From Streptomyces scopuliridis RB72 (GTDB lineage: Bacteria; Actinomycetota; Actinomycetes; Streptomycetales; Streptomycetaceae): a stretch of 64,000 nucleotides of DNA. The translations under genes were made by a program, and so were the position numbers. The first letter of the stretch is position 1, and the number at the start of each line of letters is the position of its first letter. The DNA lies in the NCBI RefSeq assembly GCF_000718095.1, contig NZ_JOEI01000011.1:106100-170099 (forward strand), in the 5' to 3' direction. Positions 25,799 through 34,086 of the stretch are shown here, piece after piece. Under the pieces are notes generated by a model. It saw only the letters and a program-made list of their open reading frames with translations. It did not search any database and was not told the DNA's origin.

Positions 25799-26374
25799 AT
25801 GGGTGTGAGCCTCGCCAAGGGCGGCAACGTCTCGCTGAGCAAGGAGGCTCCAGGTCTGACCGCCGTTCTGGTCGGCCTCGGCTGGGACGTACGGACCACC
25901 ACCGGCGCCGATCACGATCTGGATGCCAGCGCCCTGCTGGTCGACGGCTCCGGCAAGGTCGCCTCCGATCGGCACTTCGTCTTCTACAACAACCTGACCA
26001 GCCCGGACGGTTCGGTCGAGCACACCGGGGACAACCTCACCGGCGAGGGCGAGGGCGACGACGAGACGGTCAAGGTCAATCTGGCCGCCGTGCCCGCCGA
26101 TATCACCAAGATCGTCTTTCCGGTGTCGATCCATGACGCGGAGTCGCGCGGCCAGTCCTTCGGGCAGGTCCGCAACGCGTATATCCGGGTGGTCAACCAG
26201 GCGGGCGGCGCCGAGCTGGCCCGCTACGACCTGAGCGAGGACGCCTCGACCGAGACCGCGATGGTCTTCGGCGAGCTGTACCGCAACGGCGCCGAGTGGA
26301 AGTTCCGCGCCATCGGCCAGGGGTACGCCTCCGGCCTCGCCGGCATCGCCTCCGACTACGGCGTCAACGTCTGA
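25799..26374 (+). CDS. TerD-family stress protein
   Basis: A 191-residue cytoplasmic protein of the TerD family, Ca-binding proteins tied to tellurite and general stress responses. The N-terminus [16 protein letters not shown], then [22 protein letters not shown] and [30 protein letters not shown], hold the acidic Ca-binding loops. ATG preceded by GGAAGGGAAG. It is the first of a terD-terD-terB row and is divergent from blaI, with a BlaI-type palindrome in the shared upstream region. Length and motifs are normal. Confidence 0.95.
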   Translation: MGVSLAKGGNVSLSKEAPGLTAVLVGLGWDVRTTTGADHDLDASALLVDGSGKVASDRHFVFYNNLTSPDGSVEHTGDNLTGEGEGDDETVKVNLAAVPADITKIVFPVSIHDAESRGQSFGQVRNAYIRVVNQAGGAELARYDLSEDASTETAMVFGELYRNGAEWKFRAIGQGYASGLAGIASDYGVNV

Positions 26375-26437
26375 CCTCCGTACCCGTATCCGCCGTACCG
26401 ACCCGCGCGTCCGACCCCACGCCCCCAGGAGCGAACG

Positions 26438-27016
26438 ATGAGCGTCAACCTTGCCAAGGGCCAGCAGATCAGCCTGACCAAGTCCGGCGGAGGTGAACTC
26501 ACCGTCATCCGCATGGGCCTGGGCTGGCAGGCGGCCCGCAAGGGCTTCTTCGCCCGTATGACCGCCCGCGAGATCGACCTGGACGCCTCGGCGCTGCTCT
26601 TCGCCGGCAAGGAGGCCATCGATGTCGTCTTCTTCCAGCACCTGACCAGCGATGACGGTTCCGTGCGGCACACCGGCGACAACCGGGTCGGCGGCGCGGG
26701 ACAGGGCGGTGACGACGAGTCGATCGTCGTGGACCTCCAGCGCGTCCCCGTCCATGTCGACCAGATCGTCTTCACCGTCAACTCGTTCACCGGCCAGACC
26801 TTCGAAGAGGTCGAGAACGCCTTCTGCCGGCTGGTCGACGAGACCAACGGCCAGGAACTGGCGCGCCACACACTCACCGGCGGTGGCAAGCACACCGCGC
26901 AGATCATGGCCAAGGTGTACCGCTCCGGCAGTGGCTGGCAGATGTCCGCCATCGGCACCCCCGCCGAGGGACGTACGTTCCAGGACCTCATGCCGGCCGT
27001 CGTCCCTCACCTCTGA
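26438..27016 (+). CDS. TerD-family stress protein, second copy
   Basis: A 192-residue TerD paralogue starting MSVNLAKGQQISLTK. It has an insert after GLGWQ (AARKGFFARMTAR) and Ca-loop residues in DLDASALLF and TSDDGSVRHTGDNRVGGAGQGGDDE. CAGGAG precedes the ATG. It lies 63 bp after the first TerD gene and 67 bp before TerB, so one operon is likely. TerD paralogues in a row are usual in Streptomyces; this one resembles the TerZ-like subgroup with the Arg/Lys insert. Confidence 0.93.
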   Translation: MSVNLAKGQQISLTKSGGGELTVIRMGLGWQAARKGFFARMTAREIDLDASALLFAGKEAIDVVFFQHLTSDDGSVRHTGDNRVGGAGQGGDDESIVVDLQRVPVHVDQIVFTVNSFTGQTFEEVENAFCRLVDETNGQELARHTLTGGGKHTAQIMAKVYRSGSGWQMSAIGTPAEGRTFQDLMPAVVPHL

Positions 27017-27083
27017 CCCCATTACTCCGGACGCCCTGTCCGGCATCCATCACCCCCGCCACTCACTATCCAGGAGACTCCAC

Positions 27084-27539
27084 GTGGCCCTGTGGGACCG
27101 CATCAAGGATTCCGCCGCGTCGATGCAGACGCAGCTGAACGCGAAGAAGAACGACCTCAAGAGCGGCGCCTTCCGTGACGCCAGCATGGCGATGTGCGCC
27201 CTGGTCGCGGCGGCCGACGGATCCATCGACCCGTCCGAGCGCCAGCGCGTCGCCTCGCTGATCATGACCAACGACGTACTGCAGAACTTCCCCGCGGACG
27301 ATCTGCAGACGCGCTTCAACGACTACTGCCAGAAGCTGACGGCCGACTTCGACTTCGGCAAGGTCGGCGTCCTGCAGACCATCGGCAAGGTCGCCAAGAA
27401 GCCCACCGAGGCCCGCGCGGTCATCCAGATCGGCATCGTCATCGGCGGCGCCGACGGCGACTTCGACGAGAGCGAGCGCGCGGTCGTCCGCGAGGCCTGT
27501 TTCGCGGTCGGCATCGCGCCGAGCGAGTTCGACCTCTGA
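27084..27539 (+). CDS. TerB-family tellurite-resistance protein, first copy
   Basis: A 151-residue helical protein starting with GTG at 27084, with CAGGAG 8 bp upstream. CALVAAADGSIDPSERQRVASL and IVIGGADGDFDESERAVVREACF are the two acidic helix-loop segments of the TerB metal-binding fold. The gene closes the terD-terD-terB operon and is followed by a perfect hairpin. A second TerB at 43502-43957 is about 80% identical by eye, counted residue by residue. Confidence 0.94.
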   Translation: MALWDRIKDSAASMQTQLNAKKNDLKSGAFRDASMAMCALVAAADGSIDPSERQRVASLIMTNDVLQNFPADDLQTRFNDYCQKLTADFDFGKVGVLQTIGKVAKKPTEARAVIQIGIVIGGADGDFDESERAVVREACFAVGIAPSEFDL

Positions 27540-27551
27540 CGGTCATGAGCC

Positions 27552-27582
27552 GGGGCGTGCCGTCCCCCGTACGGCACGCCCC
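27552..27582 (+). terminator. Bidirectional terminator after terB
   Basis: Perfect 12-bp arms (27552-27563 and 27571-27582), 7-nt loop, between the convergent terB and DMT transporter genes. Confidence 0.8.
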
Positions 27583-27610
27583 TCGCACGCCCGCGCGGTA
27601 CGCCGCCGAT

Positions 27611-28552
27611 TCAGCGATCGGCCGCGCGGCGTCCCCAGCTCGTACCCGTCAGGACGAGCACGGCTCCGAGTACCCCGGCCGCTCCCAAGTGCTCGCCGCC
27701 GATCGCGATACCGGCCGCCGCCGCCCACAGCGGTTCCGTACCGAGCAGCAGGCTGACCCGGGACGGTGAGGTGCGGCGTACGGCCCACATCTGCACGAAG
27801 AAGGCCCCCAGCGTGCAGAAGACGGAGAGGAACGCCAGCGCCGCCCACTCGCGGGCGCCGAAGCCGGCCGCCACCGTCCAAGGCGCGGGACCGGTGCCCG
27901 GCAGGGCGGCCAGGACCGCGAACACCGCGACGGCGCCGCCCAGTTGGACGGTCGTCAGCGAGAGCGAATCCGCTTGGCGCACCGCCTTGGTCCTGGCCAT
28001 GGCCAGCACATGGACGGTACGGGCGAGCGCGGCCAGCAGCATCAGCAGATCGCCGGCCGAGGGCGCGGTGAACCCGCCGCTCTGCGTCAGCAGCACCACC
28101 CCCGCCACGGAGAGCCCGGCGGCGGCGACGAAGGACCCGGGCGGCCGGGTCCGGGTGACCGCGGCCTCCGCGAGCGGTGTGAAGATCATGGTGAGGCTGA
28201 TGATCAGCCCGGCATTGGTCGCCGAAGTGTGCACGACGCCATAGGTCTCCAGCAGGAAGATCCCGCTCAGCACGAGTCCGAGCAGCCCGGCGCCGCGCCA
28301 CTGGGCCGCCTTCAGCGCCCGCAGTCTTCGCCACCCGGCGACGACCAGGACCGGCAGGACCAGCGCGAAGCGCAGCACGAGCACGGCGATGACCGTGTCC
28401 GCGGTCGTGATGCCCTTCGCCGCGAGATAGCTGGCGCCCCAGACCACGGCGACCATCAGCACGGGCAGATCGGTGAGCCAGGCCCGGCGCGGTACGGGGG
28501 CGGGCAGCGGAGCGGCGAGCGACGACACGGGGAACGGATCTCCAGCGGGCAC
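27611..28552 (-). CDS. EamA/DMT-family membrane transporter
   Basis: A 313-residue protein with ten helices in two EamA repeats, the layout of drug/metabolite exporters. The first repeat starts VLMVAVVWGASYLAAKGITT; the second ends VSLLLGTEPLWAAAAGIAIGGE. The start is GTG at 28552 with a poor ribosome site, so the exact N-terminus is uncertain by about 20 residues. Members export amino acids, nucleosides or drugs; nothing here decides which. It is convergent with terB and followed upstream by the BrkB gene on the same strand. Confidence 0.88.
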   Translation of the reverse strand: MPAGDPFPVSSLAAPLPAPVPRRAWLTDLPVLMVAVVWGASYLAAKGITTADTVIAVLVLRFALVLPVLVVAGWRRLRALKAAQWRGAGLLGLVLSGIFLLETYGVVHTSATNAGLIISLTMIFTPLAEAAVTRTRPPGSFVAAAGLSVAGVVLLTQSGGFTAPSAGDLLMLLAALARTVHVLAMARTKAVRQADSLSLTTVQLGGAVAVFAVLAALPGTGPAPWTVAAGFGAREWAALAFLSVFCTLGAFFVQMWAVRRTSPSRVSLLLGTEPLWAAAAGIAIGGEHLGAAGVLGAVLVLTGTSWGRRAADR

Positions 28553-28617
28553 GGGGTGCGGAGACCTCGATGGCTCGCGCGGGAACGATCACCGTACCGG
28601 TGCGTGGAGGGCACTCC

Positions 28618-29469
28618 TCAGGGGCCCCCGGCGTCGATACAGCGCTGGATCCGCCGGTACGTGCGGTTCTCGTGGAAGAGTCGGCCCACCAGCGCGCCGC
28701 CGTAGACGACGAAGCCGACGCCGACCAGCCAGGACTGGATGACCAGAACCGTCCCGAAAGGGCCGTAGGTGACCGCGTTCGCGGCGATCAGCGGGGAGAA
28801 GACGACACGCGAGAAGACCCGCAGTCCGAGCAGGCCCAGCGCGGTCGCGACGGCGCCCGGCAGGAGCGCCTGCCAGCGGACGCGGCCGGCCAGGAGCACT
28901 CGCTGCGACCACCAGAAGAAGAGGCACGTCCCGATCAGATCGCCCACGGTGGCGAACACGATCTCGACGACGGACTCGGAGGTGACGGGCGTATTGACGA
29001 AGACGAGAAGGAAGAAGACGAGCACCGCCAGCCACAGCACATGGCGCCACATGGTGTGCCAGCGCGCCGTCGGCAGCTCCCAGACCCGCTCGTAACCGGT
29101 CTGTACGGCGGACCCGAACGTCAGCCCGAACACGGCGAGCGCGGCGAGCCCGAACGCCGTCGTACGCTGCAACGCCTGGCCGGGTCTGCCGAACAGCTGC
29201 TGGATCTCCTGCTGCGCGGAGGGCGAAACCCCCAGCCCCTGCCCCAGCCAGCGGGCGAACCCCTGGCCGCTCGCCGGGTCGGCCGCGGCGACGAGGATCA
29301 GGAGGGGGACGAGAGTGAGAAAGCCGAGCGCGGCGAAGCTCATCGCCCGGTGCATCAGCTCCATCCCGCGGCCGCGGTTCCAGGCGAGCACGGCGGACGC
29401 GGTGATCGAGCGGTACAGGCTCTGAAACCGGTGTCCGTGCTCCGTCGCACCGAAACGCTTGCGGGTCAT
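28618..29469 (-). CDS. YihY/BrkB-family membrane protein
   Basis: A 283-residue inner-membrane protein with about six helices: FAALGFLTLVPLLILVAA, FGLAALAVFGLTFGSAV, HVLWLAVLVFFLLVFVN, VVEIVFATVGDLIGTCLFFW, LLPGAVATALGLLGLRVFSRVVFS and VLVIQSWLVGVGFVVYGGALVG. It matches the YihY/virulence factor BrkB family, whose transport role is unproven. The ATG at 29469 is chosen because upstream residues are a terminator region. The gene may continue into the DMT transporter transcript 66 bp downstream. Confidence 0.85.
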   Translation of the reverse strand: MTRKRFGATEHGHRFQSLYRSITASAVLAWNRGRGMELMHRAMSFAALGFLTLVPLLILVAAADPASGQGFARWLGQGLGVSPSAQQEIQQLFGRPGQALQRTTAFGLAALAVFGLTFGSAVQTGYERVWELPTARWHTMWRHVLWLAVLVFFLLVFVNTPVTSESVVEIVFATVGDLIGTCLFFWWSQRVLLAGRVRWQALLPGAVATALGLLGLRVFSRVVFSPLIAANAVTYGPFGTVLVIQSWLVGVGFVVYGGALVGRLFHENRTYRRIQRCIDAGGP

Positions 29470-29542
29470 AGGTCGTCTACTACCCGCCGAGGGCGCCGCA
29501 CCCGTGTACGGCCCCCGGATGGGTGCCGCGCGCCCCGCCCGG

Positions 29543-29573
29543 CCCCGCCCGCGCGGGCAGGACGCGGGCGGGG
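29543..29573 (-). terminator. Terminator after the PIG-L operon
   Basis: CCCCGCCCGC (29543-29552) pairs with GCGGGCGGGG (29564-29573) around 11 nt, directly after the PIG-L stop codon. Confidence 0.65.
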
Positions 29574-29579
29574 CGTGTA

Positions 29580-30332
29580 TCACCCGGGCTCTCCCGGGGA
29601 TTCGGCCTCCTCCAGGGACCAGACGCGTTCGGCACGCAGCGGACCGCCCCGGGCCATCACGTTCCCGTGGTCGATGGTGAGCGGCGCCAGCTGCGAGGCG
29701 TAACAGAGCACCACCGCGCGCTTGACCGCCCACAGGTCGTCGGACAGCGTCAGATCGTGGACGGCCCGCGTCCGGTAGCGGCTCGCGATCTCCCGGTAGG
29801 CGACTCCGAAGTGCTCGTCCCCGGCGAGGGCCGTGTCGGTCTCCGCGCTGCCCCACTCCTTGAGATGCCCCGTATAGGGAAGGTCGGCGTAGACAAGGGG
29901 GAGCGGCCTGCCGAGCTCGCCGAGGACCCGCAGCGCACGGTCGCGTACCTTCGCGTGATCGGCCTGGTTGGTGCCCAGCGGAATCAGCAGCCGCGTGCCG
30001 GGGTCGAGATCGGCGAGATACGTGTCGATCTCATGGAGCGGGCCGCCGTCCCCGTACGGACCGTCGGGGTGCCCGAGGACGACCCGCTCGACACCGAGCA
30101 GCGCACAGGCCCGGGTGTCCTCCGCCACCCGGGCGAGATGTGCCTCGCCGCCCGATGAGAAGCCGCACGTGGTGTCCCACCAGGAGACCTCCTGTCCAGG
30201 AGACGGCGCGCCGCCGTACACGGTCACGACGGTGACGGGCGAGTCGAGCGCGGGGATCAGACCCGCGAGCGACAGCGCGGCGTCGTCGAAGTGCGGGGAG
30301 AGGATCACGGTGGAGGGCGGGGGCGGTGTCAT
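29580..30332 (-). CDS. PIG-L family deacetylase
   Basis: A 250-residue LmbE/PIG-L protein. SPHFDDAALS at residues 12-21 holds the P-H-x-D-D zinc motif; further ligands are expected in HPDGPYGD and NQADHAKVRD, where His could be the third metal ligand. The family removes acetyl groups from N-acetylglucosamine-type substrates such as mycothiol, glycolipid and antibiotic precursors. It overlaps the DUF1796 gene by 4 bp and ends a three-gene operon that begins with a methyltransferase. No signal peptide, so it acts in the cytoplasm. The substrate is unknown. Confidence 0.9.
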   Translation of the reverse strand: MTPPPPSTVILSPHFDDAALSLAGLIPALDSPVTVVTVYGGAPSPGQEVSWWDTTCGFSSGGEAHLARVAEDTRACALLGVERVVLGHPDGPYGDGGPLHEIDTYLADLDPGTRLLIPLGTNQADHAKVRDRALRVLGELGRPLPLVYADLPYTGHLKEWGSAETDTALAGDEHFGVAYREIASRYRTRAVHDLTLSDDLWAVKRAVVLCYASQLAPLTIDHGNVMARGGPLRAERVWSLEEAESPGEPG

Positions 30333-31057
30333 ACGGACGTGCTCCTGTCGGTGACGGATGGTGCGGGCGTTGCGGATGCTCCGGGCGATACAGATGGGTC
30401 TGGTGCTGCTTCTGGTGAGGGCCGGGGCGGGGGCGGGGCGAAGCGCACGTCACGGAACGCGGCGTCCCACTCGGCGTCGTCGCCCTCCCAGCGCCCGGGG
30501 GCGGCCGCGACCGTGCCCCAGCTGATCCCGGGGCCGAGGGCGCCGCCGTCCGGCGGTGGGGTGCGGCGCAGCCAGAGCAGATCGAACCGGTGGCGCGGAT
30601 ACGCCGTCGCGATGACCAGCCGCAGCCGGCGCAGATCGGCCGCGGTGAGTTCGTCGAAGGCGTCGTGGTGGACGTACAGCACATACGCGGACGAGCGCGC
30701 GAGCGTACGCCAGCGCTCGGCCAGCGCCCGGAACTTGGCGCGCACACCGTCGAGTTGCCGGTCGATGTCGGACCGGGTGAGCGCGGTGCCGGACGAGGCA
30801 TGAAAGTCGTGGAAGAAGCGGATGTCGGAGCCGCGATCCAGCGCGCAGAGACCGTCGCTGAACGGTTCGACCATCCCGGGCCGCAGCACATCGGCGAAGT
30901 CACCGGCGATCGTCTCCACGACGGACTCGAAGTCGAGATCGAGCCAGTCGAAGAAGTGCGCGCGGTCATGGCCGGTGATCCGGCGGATCTGATGGGTGGA
31001 CTCACAGTGGTAGCCCAGCCCGACACAGCGGTCGTACACGTCGTACATGTCGAACAT
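30329..31057 (-). CDS. DUF1796 putative papain-like cysteine peptidase
   Basis: A 242-residue protein. The opening YDRCVGLGYHCESTHQIRR and HFFDWLDLDFESVV match the DUF1796 family, predicted papain-like cysteine peptidases. Candidate active residues are Cys in LGYHCES and His in FFHDFHA or YVHHDAFDEL. The last 35 residues are a low-complexity Pro/Ser/Ala tail. Related proteins often sit with glycosyltransferases and sugar-modifying enzymes. Here it is between a methyltransferase and a PIG-L deacetylase, with a 4-bp overlap to the latter. Proteolytic activity is unproven and the name is by family only. Confidence 0.72.
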   Translation of the reverse strand: MFDMYDVYDRCVGLGYHCESTHQIRRITGHDRAHFFDWLDLDFESVVETIAGDFADVLRPGMVEPFSDGLCALDRGSDIRFFHDFHASSGTALTRSDIDRQLDGVRAKFRALAERWRTLARSSAYVLYVHHDAFDELTAADLRRLRLVIATAYPRHRFDLLWLRRTPPPDGGALGPGISWGTVAAAPGRWEGDDAEWDAAFRDVRFAPPPPRPSPEAAPDPSVSPGASATPAPSVTDRSTSV

Positions 31058-31078
31058 CTCCGGTCTCCCCGGGGGCGG

Positions 31079-32281
31079 TCAGCCGTTCGTGCGCCGCAGG
31101 AGCAGCCCCACGCTGCCGCGCTTGCTCAGATACGCGCGTCCCGCGCAGACGGTCTCCAGTTGCGGGGGCACGAGCACGATCTCCTCGTCCGCCCGCCAGG
31201 TGGCGGACCGCTCCAGCCAGGGGCGTACGCGCGAGGCGAGCGCGTCGGGTTCGAGGGCGACGAAGACGAGATCCGTGGCCAGATCGTCGAGGAGCGCCAG
31301 ATCCTGGCCGTAGTAGAGCATCTCGATCAGCAGCTGCGCGGTGGCGCGGGGAGCGTCTTCCTTGGCCAGTTCCGCGAGGTCGGCGCCGTCCACGGTGACC
31401 CCGTCGGTACCGGCGAGCGCGGCGGTGAGCCGGGGCCGGAAGACCGCGTTGGGTTCGGTGGCCCGTACGGTGAAGCCGGCGGCGGCGAGCCGGTGGGTCA
31501 GCGCCCCCTCACAGGCCCCCACCTCCACCAGCGTGCCGCCGGAGCCAACTCCTGTGCACCGCTCCCGTACCCACGCCGCGGTGGCGTCCAGCCGCCGTGC
31601 CTCGTACGGCGAACTGCCGAACTCCCAGGGGTCGACCACGGACGCCGCCTCGTCGTCCAGGCTGGCGAGCAGCGCGAAGAGCCGCTCACGCTGATCGGGG
31701 TCGGTGTCGAAGAAGCGCTCGACGGCCGGGACATGCGGTGTCTGGACGACGAACTCCGGGTCGGCCTCGGCCAGCAGATGCCCGCACGAGCCATTGACGA
31801 AGTCCAGCTTGGCGGCGATGTGTTCGCGCCCCAGCGGGCGGTCGAGATCGCTGAGGATCTGGAGGTACGGCGAGAACCCGACGGCGTGCCGCAACTCGGC
31901 CCTCGTGAGGCCGGCATCGGCATCGGCGTCTTCGGCGTCGGCGGCGCGGGCGAGGGCGGTGTCACGGCCGAGGCGCCCGCGACTGCGCCGGTTGTCCGCG
32001 GGGGAGTGCGTCCAGATCCGGCAGGGCCGCCCGGCGGCCGCCTGACGCAGAAGCGTGGCGAGTACCTCGGGCCCCGGCGAGGCGATGCCGTCCGTCACGG
32101 GCCCGACATGGGACGCGATCAGGGCGAGGCGTTCCGGCGCGTCCATGCCCGCGCCGAGGATCAGCGTCTCGGCGCGATCGGCGAGGATCACCCGGGTCTC
32201 GCCACCGCCGTCGTCGGTGAGTACGGACAGGAAGTCGAGGACGGCGTCCTCGGCCCGGAGTACGACAACGATATCAATCAC
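31079..32281 (-). CDS. SAM-dependent methyltransferase with extra N-terminal domain (NodS-like)
   Basis: A 400-residue protein. The C-terminal half (about 205-400) is a class I methyltransferase of the NodS-like type: VDPWEFGSSPYEARRLDATAAWV, then glycine motif LVEVGACEGALTHRLAAAGF and ATEPN. The N-terminal 130 residues form a separate alpha/beta region with WTHSPADNRRSRGR, a segment I associate with PIG-L/methyltransferase fusion proteins, but the P-H-x-D-D zinc motif is absent. An acidic Asp/Ala low-complexity stretch lies near 112-123. GTG start. First gene of the operon ending in the PIG-L deacetylase; a DasR-like palindrome lies 114 bp upstream. Confidence 0.8.
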   Translation of the reverse strand: MIDIVVVLRAEDAVLDFLSVLTDDGGGETRVILADRAETLILGAGMDAPERLALIASHVGPVTDGIASPGPEVLATLLRQAAAGRPCRIWTHSPADNRRSRGRLGRDTALARAADAEDADADAGLTRAELRHAVGFSPYLQILSDLDRPLGREHIAAKLDFVNGSCGHLLAEADPEFVVQTPHVPAVERFFDTDPDQRERLFALLASLDDEAASVVDPWEFGSSPYEARRLDATAAWVRERCTGVGSGGTLVEVGACEGALTHRLAAAGFTVRATEPNAVFRPRLTAALAGTDGVTVDGADLAELAKEDAPRATAQLLIEMLYYGQDLALLDDLATDLVFVALEPDALASRVRPWLERSATWRADEEIVLVPPQLETVCAGRAYLSKRGSVGLLLRRTNG

Positions 32282-32394
32282 GGTACTTCGGTCCTTGGTA
32301 CGGAGCCGACAGGGGGAGCGGGGCAGGGTGGGGCCGGTCGGGGGGTGCTCGGTGCGGGGTGTCGGCTGGCAGGGACCCTAGCGGTCACCGCCTA

Positions 32395-32410
32395 TGTGGT
32401 CCAGACCAAT
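32395..32410. promoter_or_regulatory. DasR-like (dre) palindrome
   Basis: TGTGGTCCAGACCAAT has perfect TGGTC/GACCA arms and matches the core TGGTCTAGACCA of the DasR site at 11 of 12 positions. It lies between the methyltransferase operon (minus strand) and the NTF2-like gene (plus strand), about 110 bp from each start. DasR is the GntR-family regulator of N-acetylglucosamine use. Confidence 0.5.
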
Positions 32411-32518
32411 TGGACGAATGATCGTCGAGTTTCGGCCACCTCGACCGGCTCGGGCGATGGGCGCCGTACCCGTGAAATCGCCAGGCGCTGACGGGGCGTC
32501 GCCTGCTAGGAAGTGGCG

Positions 32519-33004
32519 ATGGAGATGACCACGGACCACCTCGGCCCCCTGGAACGTCTGCTCGCGGAGCGGGCGTGCGAACGTCTGATCACCGAGTTCA
32601 TCCGCCGGCTCGACCTCGGGGAACCGGGCACGGTCGCCGACCTGTTCACGCCCGACGGGGTCTGGGAGTGGGCTCATGACGGCCGTCGGGTGGAAGGGCG
32701 CGACGCGCTCCGCGCCTACTTCGGCTCCCGGCCCGCGGACCGGCTGTCGCGCCGGATGAGTACGAACGTCCTCGTCACCGTGGACTCCCCGACCACGGCC
32801 ACGGCCCTCTCGTACTTCGCGACCTATCGGGTCGACGGCTACACCGAGGGCATCGTCCCGGCCCGGCCACCGGCGAACGTCGGCCATTACGAGGACACCT
32901 TCCGCAAGGTCGGGGACGAGTGGCTCCTCGCCGCCCGGTCGCTGTTCCTGCCCTTCGGGGGACCGACGGAGCGTCTCGACGTTCCCCGGCGGCCGGTGTC
33001 CTGA
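32519..33004 (+). CDS. NTF2-like (SnoaL-type) protein
   Basis: A 161-residue cone-shaped alpha+beta protein. The opening helices (LERACERLITEFIRRLDLGEPGTVADLFTPDGVWEW) and EGRDALRAYFGSR fit the SnoaL_4 fold, used by ketosteroid isomerases, polyketide cyclases and dehydratases. The ATG at 32519 is chosen because AGGAAG lies 6 bp before it; GTG at 32513 would touch it. There is no clear catalytic signature, so the reaction is unknown. It stands alone between a divergent operon and the lipase gene. Confidence 0.85.
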   Translation: MEMTTDHLGPLERLLAERACERLITEFIRRLDLGEPGTVADLFTPDGVWEWAHDGRRVEGRDALRAYFGSRPADRLSRRMSTNVLVTVDSPTTATALSYFATYRVDGYTEGIVPARPPANVGHYEDTFRKVGDEWLLAARSLFLPFGGPTERLDVPRRPVS

Positions 33005-33195
33005 GGACGCCGACGGCACGAGCCCGGCGGCAGCCGGGGTGCGGAACGCACGCGGGAGCGGCGAGCCGGTACGCCCCGCGCGCTCCCGCACGCCGCCCGT
33101 GCGGGTGAACGCGGGCCTGTGGCGGGTCCGGAGAATGATCAATCATCGGACCCGTCACCTCACGCCCGTGTTCACGTACGCCCCGGAGGTCCGCC

Positions 33196-34014
33196 ATGCC
33201 CGTCGCCCCGCTCGACCACCAGACGACCGGCTATCAACTGGCCCATGCCTACTGGCTGGCGAAGGCCGCGGAGCTGGCCTACCAGGACGAGGACGAGGTG
33301 CGGACCGTCCTCGCCGGCTGGGGGTTCGGCCAATTCCGGCACGTCGAGGCCCGCCATGAACTGCCGTTCCCCCTGGAGGACACCCAGGCGTACGTCGCCG
33401 CCAGCGACCGGATGATCATCGCCGCGTTCCGCGGCACCCAGCCGCTGGAGATCCGTGACTGGCTGACCGACGCCAACACCCCGCCCGTGCCGGGACCGGG
33501 CGACAAGGGTTTCGTCCACTTCGGCTTCCACCGGGCACTCGCCTCGGTGTATCCGGACGTACGGTCCGCCATCGAGAAGTTCCGTACCGGCGGCCAGACG
33601 GTGTGGTTCACCGGGCACAGCCTGGGCGGCGCCCTCGCCATGCTCGCCGGCGGCCGGCTGTACTTCGAGGAGCCGCGGATCCTCGCCGACGGTATCTATA
33701 CGTACGGACAGCCCCGCACCTGCGACCGGCTGCTCGCCGCCGCGCACAACACCGCGCTGAAGGGCCGCACCTACCGCTTCGTCAACAACAACGACATCGT
33801 TCCGCAGGTCCCGCCGGCGCCGGTCTTCACCCATGTGGACCACGTCAAGTATTTCGACGCCGACGGCGTACTCCACGACCGGATGCCGCTGATCGACGGG
33901 CTCAAGGACCGGATCAAGGGGCGTACCGCCGATCTGTTCGCGCCCGCCTCCGACGGAATTCGCGACCACTTCATGCCCGCGTATCTGGCGAATATCGAGA
34001 AAAACCTCGCCTGA
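33196..34014 (+). CDS. Class 3 lipase-family alpha/beta hydrolase
   Basis: A 272-residue cytoplasmic Lipase_3 protein with no signal peptide. The nucleophile elbow GHSLGG places Ser142; IIAAFRGTQ lies before it as in family members; YGQPRTCDRLL follows with the usual Gly replaced by Cys after Thr; and the acid and His are expected in NNNDIVPQVPP and FTHVDHV. GGAGG lies 6 bp upstream of the ATG. Terminated by a hairpin with a real T-tract. Likely a carboxylesterase or lipase; the substrate is unknown. Confidence 0.9.
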   Translation: MPVAPLDHQTTGYQLAHAYWLAKAAELAYQDEDEVRTVLAGWGFGQFRHVEARHELPFPLEDTQAYVAASDRMIIAAFRGTQPLEIRDWLTDANTPPVPGPGDKGFVHFGFHRALASVYPDVRSAIEKFRTGGQTVWFTGHSLGGALAMLAGGRLYFEEPRILADGIYTYGQPRTCDRLLAAAHNTALKGRTYRFVNNNDIVPQVPPAPVFTHVDHVKYFDADGVLHDRMPLIDGLKDRIKGRTADLFAPASDGIRDHFMPAYLANIEKNLA

Positions 34015-34065
34015 TTCCCCAGCGGCCCCCGGCGCGCGGCGCGGCACATACTCCCTGTGGCGGCA

Positions 34066-34086
34066 CCGCGCCCCGCGGCGTCTTTT
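34066..34086 (+). terminator. Intrinsic terminator with T-tract after the lipase gene
   Basis: CCGCG-CCC-CGCGG (34066-34078) followed by CGTCTTTTT. A U-tail is uncommon in Streptomyces, which makes this convincing. It ends right at the stop of the convergent PRC-barrel gene. Confidence 0.65.

Noticed and set aside
30590..32491. 633-codon plus-strand frame opposite the methyltransferase operon
   Set aside because: Shadow frame; the minus-strand genes show family motifs and coupled starts.
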